Source of the DNA: RYN-230 sp963834705
GTDB lineage: Bacteria > Actinomycetota > Actinomycetes > Streptosporangiales > Streptosporangiaceae
Assembly: GCA_963834705.1 (NCBI GenBank)
Contig: CAWICV010000001.1
Coordinates: 1,736,001-1,800,000, forward strand
Direction of reading: 5' to 3'
Length of the DNA stretch: 64,000 nt
Shown here: one piece after another, positions 36,081-45,075 of the stretch
How the letters are laid out: each line of letters opens with the position of its first letter
How positions within the stretch are numbered: position 1 is the stretch's first letter
Translations under genes and position numbers: made by a program
Notes under the pieces: generated by a model
The model's database searches: none
What the model saw: only the letters and a program-made list of their open reading frames with translations
What the model was told of the DNA's origin: nothing

Positions 36081-36788
36081 CTACCGGGTGACTCGATTCT
36101 CCCCTACTCGCTGGTTAGCGCCGACCGGGGAGCGGGACGGCTGCCGTGACACCTCCTCCACCAGGCGGATGACCCCGTAGTCGTAACCCCGCCGCCGGTA
36201 GACCACGCTTGGCAGCCGGCTCGCCTCGTCCCGGAACAGGAAGAAGTCGTGCCCCACCAGTTCCATCTCGTGCAGCGCCCGGTCGATGCTCATCGGCGTC
36301 GCGTTGTGGAACTTCTCCCGCACGACCAGCGGGCCGTCTCCTTCCATCGGGATCGGCACCACGCCGTCGAGCCGCACTTCGGTGCCGGGCCAGTCGTCCA
36401 GGCTGGTCTCCTCCGCAGGGCCGGCCGGCGCACCGTCCGCCGCACCGTCCAGGGCCGGGTCGGCGGGCACACCGTGCGTGGGCTTGCGCGGCTTGCGCCG
36501 GTCACAGGCGCGCCGCATGTGCGTCTCCAGCTTGGCCGCCGCCTTGTCGAGCGCCTGGAAGCGGTCGTCGGCGGCCGCTTCCGCGCGGATCACCGGCCCG
36601 CGCGAGTACACGGTCAGCTCGACCCGTTCCCGCTGCGCGGACTGGCGCGGATTGCGCTCCAGGGTGATTTCCACATCGATGCTTATCGTCTTCTGGTCCA
36701 GCTTTACGATCTTGCCAAGCTTGGCCGTCGCGTAGTCACGGAAGCGCTCCGGCACACCCGTCCGCCGACCCCTGAAGATGATGTCCAC
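36081..36788 (-). CDS. hpf: Long-form ribosome hibernation promoting factor
   Basis: A 235-residue long HPF. Residues 1-100 form the S30AE/RaiA-like domain (MDIIFRGRRTGVPERFRDYA, VKLDQKTISIDVEITLERNP, DDRFQALDKAAAKLETHMRRA). A flexible linker of about 60 residues follows. Residues about 165-220 are the dimerisation domain (VREKFHNATPMSIDRALHEMELVGHDFFLFRDE, VVYRRRGYDYGVIRL). The protein pairs two ribosomes into inactive 100S particles in stationary phase. It starts 570 bases from lpqB; a comFC gene, usual here in relatives, is not present. Confidence 0.96.
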   Translation of the reverse strand: MDIIFRGRRTGVPERFRDYATAKLGKIVKLDQKTISIDVEITLERNPRQSAQRERVELTVYSRGPVIRAEAAADDRFQALDKAAAKLETHMRRACDRRKPRKPTHGVPADPALDGAADGAPAGPAEETSLDDWPGTEVRLDGVVPIPMEGDGPLVVREKFHNATPMSIDRALHEMELVGHDFFLFRDEASRLPSVVYRRRGYDYGVIRLVEEVSRQPSRSPVGANQRVGENRVTR

Positions 36789-37358
36789 GTGGGACCCCCT
36801 TCGACCCTCTGTGTGGGTGGCACCCGTCCGGCCGACCTGGTCTTCGTCCCCACATCCGCCTGCTGAGGGATTCGCGGGCCTGTTGCCACGAAGGCCCTTC
36901 TCCCGGTCCGGGGGACACCTGATCCCCCGGCGGGGCAGGACTTACCTCTAAGCCGCACCGTGATCGGTCGACAACAAGTCGCCTTACGTGGGCCGTTTCG
37001 CCTGCGGCTGGCATCGGCTTGCCAGGCCGGGCACCCCGCTGCCGGGGTACCCCGCACGGCGCAACCACGGACCCGGACGGGTGCCATATGACGACGCTAG
37101 CCTGCCCAGGGCAGGTTGTCAGGAGCCCAGACTGTCTTCTTGCCCACGTCGCGGCACCTGGGCCGGGAGGAATCACGACAGCCCGGCGGAAACTGCGGCT
37201 GCTTGCCGCCGCTCGGCGCGCAGCGCCGATCCTCAGCCCGCACGGCCGGCTCTGCTAGTCCGGGGGAGCGACCCCCCGGACCCCCCGATCGCCGCTCCCG
37301 CGTCGAGCGGCGGCGAACCGCCGCGGCCGGCCAGGGGGTGTCCCCCGGGCAGATACAG
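36789..37358. other. 570-bp non-coding gap between hpf and lpqB
   Basis: No convincing gene was found; the minus-strand frames here lack ComFC phosphoribosyltransferase motifs. The gap holds a perfect eight-pair hairpin (CCGGGGGA-CACCTGA-TCCCCCGG, 36908-36930), a dispersed repeat copy (37201-37250) and a second hairpin (37259-37280). The hpf promoter should lie near its right edge. Confidence 0.7.
37201..37280. repeat. Dispersed structured repeat, copy 2, with adjoining GC hairpin
   Basis: 37201-37250 matches 29897-29946 at 47 of 50 bases and keeps the seven-pair hairpin through a compensatory pair change. The following hairpin TCCGGGGG-AGCGAC-CCCCCGGA (37259-37280) is like those after copy 1. 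The two together look like one mobile or duplicated intergenic element. Confidence 0.85.
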
Positions 37359-39212
37359 CTAGCCCGGGTAGGTGGCGTCCCGGCCGGCCAGCGGCGGGCT
37401 CCACAGCTCGCCGAGACCGACCGACCGGGTCAGCTGGCCGGTTGACAAGCTGGCGAACAGGTCGTTGTGCGGGCCGGCCGCGGTGATCGAGATCATCCCC
37501 GGCTCGATGCTCTGGAACGTGGACCGGTCACCGTTGACCGGCACCTCGAACAGTTGCTGGCCCACGGCCGCCTGGTCCACGACCAGCAGGTGGTCGGCGT
37601 CATACCAGCTCAGCGACGTCGGCTGGGCCAAATCGGCGCCCAGCTGGCCGCCGCTGGCCAGGGTCACCTGGTCGCCGCTGTGCACCACGGCGGCCAGCAG
37701 CACGCGCGGGCCGGACCGGGTGGACACGATCAGCGCAACCCGCACCCCGTCCGGGGCGACCTGGAACGCGGTGATCTGCTGGACGCCCGGCGGCAGCGTC
37801 ACGACGACCGGCGCGCCGCCTTTGCCCTGCAGCATCCGCACCGCGGGCCGGCCATGGATGCTGCCCGCCAGCCACAGGTCGTCCTGATGATCCCAGCTGG
37901 CCGCGCTGACCTTCATGCCGGTGAGCCGCACGTGCAGCGCCCGCGCGGACTGGCTGGCATGCGGCTGCGCGGCCGCGGCCAGGTCGCTGACGTACACGGT
38001 GCCGCCGGCCGACGGGCTGGTCCCGACCAGGTAATGCTGGTTTGGGGAGACCGCGATGGTGCTGAGCGGGAGCTGGCTGAGGCCAGCCTCGCCGGGCACC
38101 GGCCGGCTGCTGTCGCTGTGCGCGGGCAGCACCCGGGCCCCGCCGTCCGCGGTCAGGAAGTAGAGGCTCTGGTGCCCGGACGGCGGCTGCAGGTACGGCT
38201 GCGGGTAGTCGGCCCGGTCCTGCACCGCGCTGCCGCTGCCCCGCGGCGTCCAGGCCCGGCCGTTGACCTCGAGCTTCACCGCCTGGATGGCCCGCGACCC
38301 ATACGAGGTGCTGGTCAGCGTCCAGACCAGCTGTGCGGACATCTCGGCCAGGGTGGACCGGATCGCGGCCGTCCTGGGCATGGTCAGGTCGACGATGGCG
38401 GTCTTGCTGCCCGGCGGGATCTGCACCCGGACAGAGCGGCTGCCCACCGGGAACCCGGAGTAGGCGGCGCCCTGCAGCCAGCCCTGCGGCTCGGCCAGCA
38501 GCGCGTTGACCAGGACGGTGGCCGGGTCGGCGGTGTTGACTGGCAGGAACACCGGATCCGGTACCAGGTTCTTGTAGGCCGGGTCGAAGTAGTACAGGTT
38601 CCTCGGCTGGTAGGCGAGCTGGAAGAAGTCCTTGCTGAGCAGCAGCTCGCGGGACACCCGGCCGCTCCCGGGCAGGTGGTCGATCCGCCACTGGCGGCCG
38701 ACCAGCTTCAGGCCGAAGCCCTGGGTCAGCGGTTTCTGCCCGTCCGGGGCCGGGATGTACTGGCCGGTCGAATCGACCGCACCCAGTTCCTTGGCGGTGA
38801 TCTCGACGATCTCGGTCTTCGGCGAGTTCAGCTGCGGGGGCAGCTCCACGGACACATCGGGGGGCGCGGCGATCACGGTGACGGCCGGCCCGGGCCCGGG
38901 CTGCCAGCGGGCATTCGCCGCCGCGGTCAGGTACTGCCGGGCGACCGCGTGACCGTCGGTGAAATCCGCGCTGGCCAGGATGAAGTTCTGCACGATCAGG
39001 GACGGGCTCCAGCCCGGCTTGGGCGGGCTCATGATCTGCGCACAGCACAGCGTGCCCTGCTGCTGGCCGCCGATGGTGGCCGGCAGCTTGGTGGCCTGCA
39101 GCGGTCCGCTGACCGGCACCTCCGCACAGCCTGCCACGGTGGCCAGCGCGACCAGCGCGACCAGCAGCCAGCGCAGCCGCGGGCGCCGGTCAGTCACTGG
39201 CCGGTCAGTCAC
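37359..39212 (-). CDS. lpqB: Lipoprotein LpqB
   Basis: A 617-residue lipoprotein partner of the MtrAB two-component system. The signal peptide is RWLLVALVALATVAGC, with a lipobox ending in Cys-28 or so. A GerMN-like domain follows at about 190-320 (AYSGFPVGSRSVRVQIPPGSK region), then a beta-propeller-like C-terminal half (ISPNQHYLVGTSP-like strands, ASWDHQDDLWLAG, TSLSWYDADHLLVVDQ). LpqB sits outside the membrane, binds the MtrB sensor domain and modulates its signalling. The GTG/ATG start overlaps the mtrB stop by eight bases, so the two are coupled. Confidence 0.95.
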   Translation of the reverse strand: MTDRPVTDRRPRLRWLLVALVALATVAGCAEVPVSGPLQATKLPATIGGQQQGTLCCAQIMSPPKPGWSPSLIVQNFILASADFTDGHAVARQYLTAAANARWQPGPGPAVTVIAAPPDVSVELPPQLNSPKTEIVEITAKELGAVDSTGQYIPAPDGQKPLTQGFGLKLVGRQWRIDHLPGSGRVSRELLLSKDFFQLAYQPRNLYYFDPAYKNLVPDPVFLPVNTADPATVLVNALLAEPQGWLQGAAYSGFPVGSRSVRVQIPPGSKTAIVDLTMPRTAAIRSTLAEMSAQLVWTLTSTSYGSRAIQAVKLEVNGRAWTPRGSGSAVQDRADYPQPYLQPPSGHQSLYFLTADGGARVLPAHSDSSRPVPGEAGLSQLPLSTIAVSPNQHYLVGTSPSAGGTVYVSDLAAAAQPHASQSARALHVRLTGMKVSAASWDHQDDLWLAGSIHGRPAVRMLQGKGGAPVVVTLPPGVQQITAFQVAPDGVRVALIVSTRSGPRVLLAAVVHSGDQVTLASGGQLGADLAQPTSLSWYDADHLLVVDQAAVGQQLFEVPVNGDRSTFQSIEPGMISITAAGPHNDLFASLSTGQLTRSVGLGELWSPPLAGRDATYPG

Positions 39213-41046
39213 TGGCCGACCCGGCGCCGGCCGGGCCGTCCGGCTCGGTGGTGGTGAATCCGGAGCTGGGCAGGCCTGGCTCGACGAGCTCGTCCAGCCG
39301 CAGAACGAGCGGCGAGCGGACCAGCTCGGGGCCGGGCTCCGCCTCGTCCGGGCCGAGCGGCAGCGGCGAGCCGATCAGCTGCTGCCCGCACACCCGGGGC
39401 ACGGTGAGCCGGAACACCGAGCCCTTGCCGTGCTCCCCCCAGGCCTGCAGCCAGCCGTTGTGCAGCCGGGCGTCCTCCAGCGCGATGGCCAGGCCGAGCC
39501 CGGTGCCGCCGGTCGTCCTGGCCCGGGCCGGGTCAGCCCGCCAGAACCGGTCGAACACCAGTTGCGCCTCGTTCGGCCCGAAGCCGCAGCCGTGGTCCCG
39601 GACCGCGATCGCGACCGTGTCCCGGTCCCCGGCCACGGTGACCACCACGTCCCGGCCCTCGCCATGCTCGACCGCGTTGTCCAGCAGGTTGCGCAGGATC
39701 CGCTCGACACGGCGCCGGTCCACCTCAGCGACGCACGGCTCGGCGGGCAGCCGGAAGTCGATCCGGGTACCGCGCCGCGCGGCCAGCTGCTCGGCATCGG
39801 CCGCGGCCCGCCGGACCAGGTCGCATACGTCGGCCGACTCGGCATCGAGGGTGGCCGCGTTGGCGTCGTACCGGCTGATCTCCAGCAGGTCGGCGAGCAG
39901 CAACTCGAACCGCTCCAGCTGGCCCTCGAGCAGCTCCGCCGACCGCGCCGCGGCCGGCAGCAGGTCGTCGCGCGCCGCGAACAGCACATCCGCCGCGATC
40001 CGGATCGTGGTCAGCGGGGTACGCAGCTCGTGCGACACGTCGGAGACGAACTGCCGCTGCACCTTGGACAGCTCCTCCAGCTCGCGCAGCTTGTCCTGCA
40101 GGCTGGCCGCCATGTCATTGAACGATCTGGCCAGGGCGGCCAGATCGTCGGTGCCACGGACTGGCATCCGCTGCTCGAGCTGGCCGTCGGACAGCCGGCT
40201 GGCCGCCTCGGCCGCTTCCCTGATCGGCACGACCACCCACCGGGTGACCAGCGAGACGATGCCGACCAGCAGCACGACCAGGGCCAGCCCGCCGCCGAGC
40301 ATGGCCCGCTGCACCAGGGCCAGCGTCTGCTGCTGCTGCTGCATCGGGAACAGGTAGTACAGCTGGGCGCGCGGGCTGATCACCCCGCCGATGGCCAGCC
40401 CGGGAACCGGCGGCCGGCCGTTCAGGTAGCTCATCTGCGTCGGGGTGGACACCAGGTTGTCGGTTCGGCCCTTCTGCTGCTCCTGGGTCACGCTGGCGAT
40501 CAGCTTCCTGGGCAGGCTGTCCTGGTTGAGGTTCATGTTGCCGTAGACACCGGCGAACGCGGAGCTGCCCGACGTCTGGGTCAGGATCACCACGTCGAAC
40601 GTGTCCCCAGGCCCGCTCAGGCCCTGCAGGTCGGCGGCCAGCTGGGGCAGTGCCTTGTCCTGATCGCTGGTAGTGCCCTCCAGGCCCGCGTCGTTCTTGG
40701 CCGTGATCAGGCCCTCGCTGATCTGGTGCGCCGCCGCCGTCCGGGTGCTGTTCAGCAGGCCGCTGGCGATTTGCTGAACCAGGAAGAAGCCGAGCACGGT
40801 GGCGACCACGACGCAGATGACCAGGGTGGTGGCGACCACCCGGAGCTGCAGCGAGCGGTGCCAGCGGCGGCGCAGCCGGGCGGCCAGCAGCCGGGCCCGG
40901 CGCCGGGCGGCGCGAAGGGCCGGGCGGGCCTGCGGTGGCAGCCGCCGGGCCGCCCGCCGCACCAGCAGGGTCAGCCGGGAGCTAGCGGCCGGCGAGTCCT
41001 GCCGCGGGCCTCGCCCCGCCTCGCTGCTGCTCGCTACCCCCTCCAT
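39205..41046 (-). CDS. mtrB: Sensor histidine kinase MtrB
   Basis: A 613-residue kinase. A basic cytosolic start precedes helix 1 (VVATTLVICVVVATVLGFFLV, about 70-90). An extracellular loop of about 160 residues is followed by helix 2 (GGLALVVLLVGIVSLV) and a HAMP domain. The phospho-acceptor histidine is in FVSDVSHELRTPLTTIR near 345. The HATPase domain has RNLLDNAVEHGEG, VAVRDHGCGFGP and TGGTGLGLAIA. A proline- and glutamate-rich tail of about 60 residues ends the protein. MtrB controls MtrA in response to cell wall and division state. It lies 55 bases after mtrA and overlaps lpqB. Confidence 0.96.
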   Translation of the reverse strand: MEGVASSSEAGRGPRQDSPAASSRLTLLVRRAARRLPPQARPALRAARRRARLLAARLRRRWHRSLQLRVVATTLVICVVVATVLGFFLVQQIASGLLNSTRTAAAHQISEGLITAKNDAGLEGTTSDQDKALPQLAADLQGLSGPGDTFDVVILTQTSGSSAFAGVYGNMNLNQDSLPRKLIASVTQEQQKGRTDNLVSTPTQMSYLNGRPPVPGLAIGGVISPRAQLYYLFPMQQQQQTLALVQRAMLGGGLALVVLLVGIVSLVTRWVVVPIREAAEAASRLSDGQLEQRMPVRGTDDLAALARSFNDMAASLQDKLRELEELSKVQRQFVSDVSHELRTPLTTIRIAADVLFAARDDLLPAAARSAELLEGQLERFELLLADLLEISRYDANAATLDAESADVCDLVRRAAADAEQLAARRGTRIDFRLPAEPCVAEVDRRRVERILRNLLDNAVEHGEGRDVVVTVAGDRDTVAIAVRDHGCGFGPNEAQLVFDRFWRADPARARTTGGTGLGLAIALEDARLHNGWLQAWGEHGKGSVFRLTVPRVCGQQLIGSPLPLGPDEAEPGPELVRSPLVLRLDELVEPGLPSSGFTTTEPDGPAGAGSASD

Positions 41047-41101
41047 GACCCTTCTCCACGCTGCTGGGGAACCTGCCGGGTCGCGGCAGGCCGGCCCCTG
41101 A

Positions 41102-41788
41102 TCAGGCAGGCCCTGCTTTGTAGCCCACGCCGCGTACCGTTACCACGATCTCCGGGTGCTCCGGGTCCTTCTCGATCTTCGCGCGGAGCCGCTGCACGTG
41201 CACGTTGACCAGCCGGGTATCGGCGGCGTGCCGGTAGCCCCAGACCTGCTCCAGCAACACCTCCCGGGTGAACACCTGGCGCGGCTTGCGGGCCAGCGCG
41301 ACCAGCAGGTCGAACTCCAGCGGGGTGAGGCTGACCGGCCGGCCATTGCGCTTCACCGAATGCCCGGCCACGTCGATCTCGACGTCGACGATCTGCAGCA
41401 TCTCCGGCGCAGGGTCATCGGTGCGGCGCAGCCTGGCCCGGACCCGGGCGATCAGTTCCTTGGACTTGAACGGCTTGACGATGTAGTCGTCTGCCCCGGA
41501 CTCCAGCCCCAGCACCACGTCCACAGTGTCGCTCTTCGCGGTGAGCATCACGATAGGCACGCCAGATTCGGTGCGGATCTGGCGGCACACGTCGATACCG
41601 TCCGCGCCCGGCAGCATCAGGTCGAGCAGGACCAGGTCGGGATGAGTATCCCGGAATACCTCGATGGCCTTGTCCCCGTCGGCGACGAAGGTGGGCTCGA
41701 AGCCCTCGCCGCGGAGCATGATGCCGAGCATCTCGGACAGGGCAGCGTCGTCATCGACGACGAGCACACGACCTTTCATGGGCCTCAT
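41102..41788 (-). CDS. mtrA: Response regulator MtrA
   Basis: A 228-residue OmpR-type regulator. GRVLVVDDDAALSEMLGIML starts the receiver, with the acceptor aspartate in LVLLDLMLPG near 56 and MLTAKSD near 83. The winged helix has LTPLEFDLLVALARKP, REVLLEQVWGY and TRLVNVHVQRLRAKIE. MtrA regulates replication, division, cell wall and development genes in actinomycetes. Its first ATG overlaps the stop of mtnA by four bases (ATGA); a second ATG nine bases on gives the more usual MKGRVLVVDDD start. The order mtnA-mtrA-mtrB-lpqB indicates one operon. Confidence 0.97.
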   Translation of the reverse strand: MRPMKGRVLVVDDDAALSEMLGIMLRGEGFEPTFVADGDKAIEVFRDTHPDLVLLDLMLPGADGIDVCRQIRTESGVPIVMLTAKSDTVDVVLGLESGADDYIVKPFKSKELIARVRARLRRTDDPAPEMLQIVDVEIDVAGHSVKRNGRPVSLTPLEFDLLVALARKPRQVFTREVLLEQVWGYRHAADTRLVNVHVQRLRAKIEKDPEHPEIVVTVRGVGYKAGPA

Positions 41789-42867
41789 AGTTCCACGGAA
41801 ACGTCAGGGACGGCACTTTTCGGCTGGACGGGAAGATCGCCCAGCACACGCAGGGTACCGCTGTTCACCGGCTGTGCGATACCACGCTCTGTCACCAGAG
41901 CGGCGATCAGGCCACTCGGAGTGACATCGAACGCCGGGTTGTACCCCGGGCTGCCGGCCGGTGCGATGGGCCGGCCAGCCAGCGTGGTCACCTCCTCAGC
42001 CGGGCGGTGCTCGACCACGATCCCGCTGCCGTCGGCGGTGCCGAAGTCGATGGTGGACACCGGGGCCACCACCACGAACGGCACCGCGTGGTGCCGGGCC
42101 AGCACGGCCAGGCCATAGGTGCCGACCTTGTTGGCCACGCTGCCGTCGGCGGCGATCCGGTCCGCGCCGGTGAGCACCACGTCGACCGCGCCGCTGGCCA
42201 GCAGCCCGGCCGCGGCCGCGTCGGGCAGCACCGCGTAGTCGATGCCGGCCCGCCGGGCCTCCCAGGCGGTGAGCCGGGCGCCCTGCAGCAGCGGGCGGGT
42301 CTCGTCCACCCACAGCTTGGCCAGCCGGCCCGCGCGGTGCGCGGCCAGGATCACCGCGAACGCGGTGCCCTCGGCAGAGGACACCAGCGCGCCGGTGTTG
42401 CAGTGCGTCAGCACCCGGCCACCCGGCGGGATGAGCGGCAGCCCATGCCGGGCCATCGCCGCGCTGGCCGCGGCTTCATCAGCCGCGATGTCCTGGGCCG
42501 CGGCCAGGGCCGCTGCCGCGCACTGGCGTTCGGTATCAGGGTCTCCGGCCTGCTGGGCGGCCTGGTAGGCAGCGAGGGCACGGCCGGTACCCCAGGCCAG
42601 GTTCACCGCGGTCGGGCGGGCCGCGGCCAGCGCGCGGGCCGCGGCCGCCACGTCCTCGCCCCGGTACGCGGCCAGCGCCACGCCGAACGCGCCGGCCAGG
42701 CCCAGCGCCGGGGCCCCGCGGATGACCAGGCGGCGGATGGCGTCGATCAGCTCGGGGACGCTGGCGCAGGTGACCACGTTTTCCTCGGCCGGCAGCCGGG
42801 TCTGGTCGAGCAGCGCGATGGCCGGGCCCTGGTCGCCGCCGAGCCAGCGCAGCGTGGGCAGCTCCAT
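41785..42867 (-). CDS. mtnA: Methylthioribose-1-phosphate isomerase
   Basis: A 360-residue member of the eIF2B-alpha-like family, catalysing the aldose-ketose step of methionine salvage. RRLVIRGAPALGLAGAFGVALAA is near 45-65. The catalytic cysteine is in LTHCNTGALVS near 155 and the catalytic aspartate in VVLTGADRIAADGSVANKVGTY near 232. DETRPLLQGARLTAWE and the C-terminal NPAFDVTPSGLI are also diagnostic. It is translationally coupled to mtrA. No other methionine-salvage gene is in the window, so the link to MtrAB is positional. Confidence 0.96.
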   Translation of the reverse strand: MELPTLRWLGGDQGPAIALLDQTRLPAEENVVTCASVPELIDAIRRLVIRGAPALGLAGAFGVALAAYRGEDVAAAARALAAARPTAVNLAWGTGRALAAYQAAQQAGDPDTERQCAAAALAAAQDIAADEAAASAAMARHGLPLIPPGGRVLTHCNTGALVSSAEGTAFAVILAAHRAGRLAKLWVDETRPLLQGARLTAWEARRAGIDYAVLPDAAAAGLLASGAVDVVLTGADRIAADGSVANKVGTYGLAVLARHHAVPFVVVAPVSTIDFGTADGSGIVVEHRPAEEVTTLAGRPIAPAGSPGYNPAFDVTPSGLIAALVTERGIAQPVNSGTLRVLGDLPVQPKSAVPDVSVEL

Positions 42868-43065
42868 AGGCTGAGTCTGCCCCGGCCGGGGCCGCTGGTT
42901 GACCGCGCCCCCGGGGGCCGCTGTTCGGCCACCGTGGCTTCATGGCCGCCCTGCTTCGTGCGAGTATGGGCGCCAGCGGGCGAGGGGGCGCCCGCTCAGC
43001 AGCGTGCAGTCCGGCGGCGAGGCGCCGCGCAGGCAGGCGCGGCGGTAGCGCCGCGAGGGAGAACC

Positions 43066-44367
43066 ATGACAGACAGTCCGTCGTCGGACACGCCAGGGGA
43101 CGGGCCGCCAGCGCAGCCACAGCCATGGTTCCCGCCGGCCGATCTCGGCGCGGCCAGCCCGCCGCCACCACCGCCGGGCAGCGCTCTCTCCCCGCCCGGC
43201 TACCCCCAGCCTGGATATGGCCAGCCCGGCCACGGCCAGCCGGGGTATGGCCATCCGGAGCCCTGGCAGCCGGGCTACGGACCGCCGCCGCCGGGACCGG
43301 GGCCCCGGTACAGCGACTCCGCCCCCAAACCCGGGGTGATCCCGCTCCGGCCGCTCGGGCTGGGCGAGATCCTCGACGGCTCGTTCGCGGCCATCCGCCG
43401 CAACCCCAAGGCCACGCTGGGCATCGCCGCCATCATCATGACGATCTCGGCGGTTATCACCAGCTCGCTCACCGTGAGCCTGATCAACCTGCCCAGCCCC
43501 GGCCAGAACCTCACTTCGCAGCAGGCCGCGCACCTGCTCGGCCAGATCTTCGCCGACGCGCTGCCGGTGCTGGGCGTGACCGTGCTGCTGACCATCATCG
43601 TGCAGGCCGTGCTGGCCGGGCTTCTCGCCCCGGTCATCGCCCGGGAGGTCAGCGGCCAGCGGATCAGCGCCGGGGACGCCTGGCGGGCCGCGGCGCCGCG
43701 GCTGCCCAGCGTGCTGCTGGCCACCCTGCTCGTGGTGCTGGCCGGGCTGAGCCCGCTGCTGGTGCTCGGCCTCATCCTGCTGATCGGGTTCGCGGCCGGC
43801 GCTCCCCCAGTGATCTACGCCGCTATCGGGGTGCCCGGGTTCTTCGTGGCGGTCGTGCTCAGCATCTGGTTCTCGACCATGTTCAGCCTGGTGACGCCCG
43901 TGGTCGTGCTGGAGCGGGAGCGGCCCGGCGCGGCCCTGGCCAGGTCCTGGCGGCTGGTCCGGCGCAGCTTCTGGCGGGTGTTCGGCATCCTGCTGCTGGC
44001 CGCCATCATCGTCGCGGTGGCCGGCGCCATCCTGCAGCTCCCGTTCAGCTTCCTGAGCACGCTGTTCGGCGGCGCCACCGGGTTCTCGGCCGGCACGGTC
44101 ATCGCCGTGCTCGGCACGATCGCGGCCGGCACGGTGACCAGGCCGATCAGCGCGGCGGTCACCGTGCTGCTGTATGTGGACATGCGGATGCGCAAGGAAG
44201 GTCTGGACCTGGCGCTGCGCACCGCGGCCGGTGACGGGCCGCTGGCCGACAGCGACTTCGCCGCCGCATGGCAGCCACCCCGGCCCGGCCAGCCGGCCGT
44301 GGCCGCGCCGCCCGGGGCCGCACCGGGGACGCCGCCGACCGCCACGGGTGCCCCGCCGCCGTGGTGA
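43066..44367 (+). CDS. Multi-pass membrane protein (glycerophosphodiesterase membrane-domain-like)
   Basis: A 433-residue protein from an ATG at 43066 after GAGGGAGA. The first 95 residues are a proline-, glycine- and tyrosine-rich cytosolic region with PGYGQPGHGQPGYG repeats. IPLRPLGLGEILDGSFAAIRRNPKATLG then leads into about six helices (IIMTISAVITSSLTVSLI, VTVLLTIIVQAVLAGLLAPVIA, and others). VVVLERERPGAALARSWRLVRRSFWRVFGI is the conserved cytosolic loop of this family. The C-terminus is again proline-rich. Its stop overlaps the DUF4129 gene start. It heads a plus-strand operon through the DUF58 gene. Role unknown, presumably membrane or envelope. Confidence 0.8.
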   Translation: MTDSPSSDTPGDGPPAQPQPWFPPADLGAASPPPPPPGSALSPPGYPQPGYGQPGHGQPGYGHPEPWQPGYGPPPPGPGPRYSDSAPKPGVIPLRPLGLGEILDGSFAAIRRNPKATLGIAAIIMTISAVITSSLTVSLINLPSPGQNLTSQQAAHLLGQIFADALPVLGVTVLLTIIVQAVLAGLLAPVIAREVSGQRISAGDAWRAAAPRLPSVLLATLLVVLAGLSPLLVLGLILLIGFAAGAPPVIYAAIGVPGFFVAVVLSIWFSTMFSLVTPVVVLERERPGAALARSWRLVRRSFWRVFGILLLAAIIVAVAGAILQLPFSFLSTLFGGATGFSAGTVIAVLGTIAAGTVTRPISAAVTVLLYVDMRMRKEGLDLALRTAAGDGPLADSDFAAAWQPPRPGQPAVAAPPGAAPGTPPTATGAPPPW

Positions 44368-45075
44368 ACCCGGCCCGGCTGGGGCTGTTCCGGCCGGCCG
44401 GTGGCACTCCCCTGGTCAGCCAGGCCAGCCGGACCCTGATCAGCCAGCGCCGGCCAGACGCTGGTCAGCCGGCAGGCCGGCCAGACGCTGGCCCGCAGCG
44501 AGCTGTCCAAGGGCATCTACCACCGGCACGAGTCGCTGGCCCAGCGGCTGCTCGACGCGATCGACCGGCTGCTGAACGACCTGTACACGGCGGGCAAGTC
44601 GTTCCCGGGCGGCTGGTGGTCGGTGGTCGCGCTGGCCGCGCTGACCGCCCTGGCCGTCGCCCTGGTGCTGGCCCGGCTGGGCCCGCTGGCCCGGGCGCAC
44701 CGCGACACCGGCCAGGTGCCGTCCGGCGGGCAGCCGCTCAGCGCGGCCGACCACCGGCAGCGCGCCGCCCGGCTGGCCGGCGCGGGCGACTACGCGGCCG
44801 CGATCCTGGAAGCCGTCCGGGGGATCGCCCGGCAGCTCGAAGAGCGCGGCGTGCTCAGCCCGCGGCTGGGCCGGACCGCGGACGAGATCGCCGCCGAAGC
44901 CGGGCTGGCGCTGCCCGCTGAGGCGGCCGCGCTGCATGACGCGGCCCGGCTGTTCGACGACATCTGCTACGGCGAGCGCCCGGGCACCGCCGACGGCTAC
45001 GCCCAGGTGCGGTCCCTCGACACCCGGCTCCAGTCCGCCCGGCCCACCGAGCCCAGCACCAGTGACGCGGCATGA
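44364..45075 (+). pseudogene. DUF4129 membrane protein with a frameshift in a triplicated segment
   Basis: The GTG at 44364 overlaps the upstream stop (GTGA) and codes VNPARLGLFRPAGGTPLVS. The main body is in the next frame: QTLARSELSKGIYH, then a helix (VALAALTALAVALVLARLG) and the DUF4129 core (LSAADHRQRAARLAGAGDYAAAILEAVRGIARQLEERGVL, DEIAAEAG, FDDICYGERPGT) to 45075. Between them (44415-44492) are three imperfect copies of a 24-27 base segment starting RTCAGCC. The body frame has a TGA at 44437, so the gene is broken as read. If two copies are removed, the start and body could join in one frame. DUF4129 proteins travel with transglutaminase/MoxR/DUF58 modules. Confidence 0.8.

Noticed and set aside
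36789..37358. A comFC phosphoribosyltransferase gene between hpf and lpqB, as in relatives
   Set aside because: No frame here has zinc cysteines or a PRPP loop; the gap holds only repeats and hairpins.
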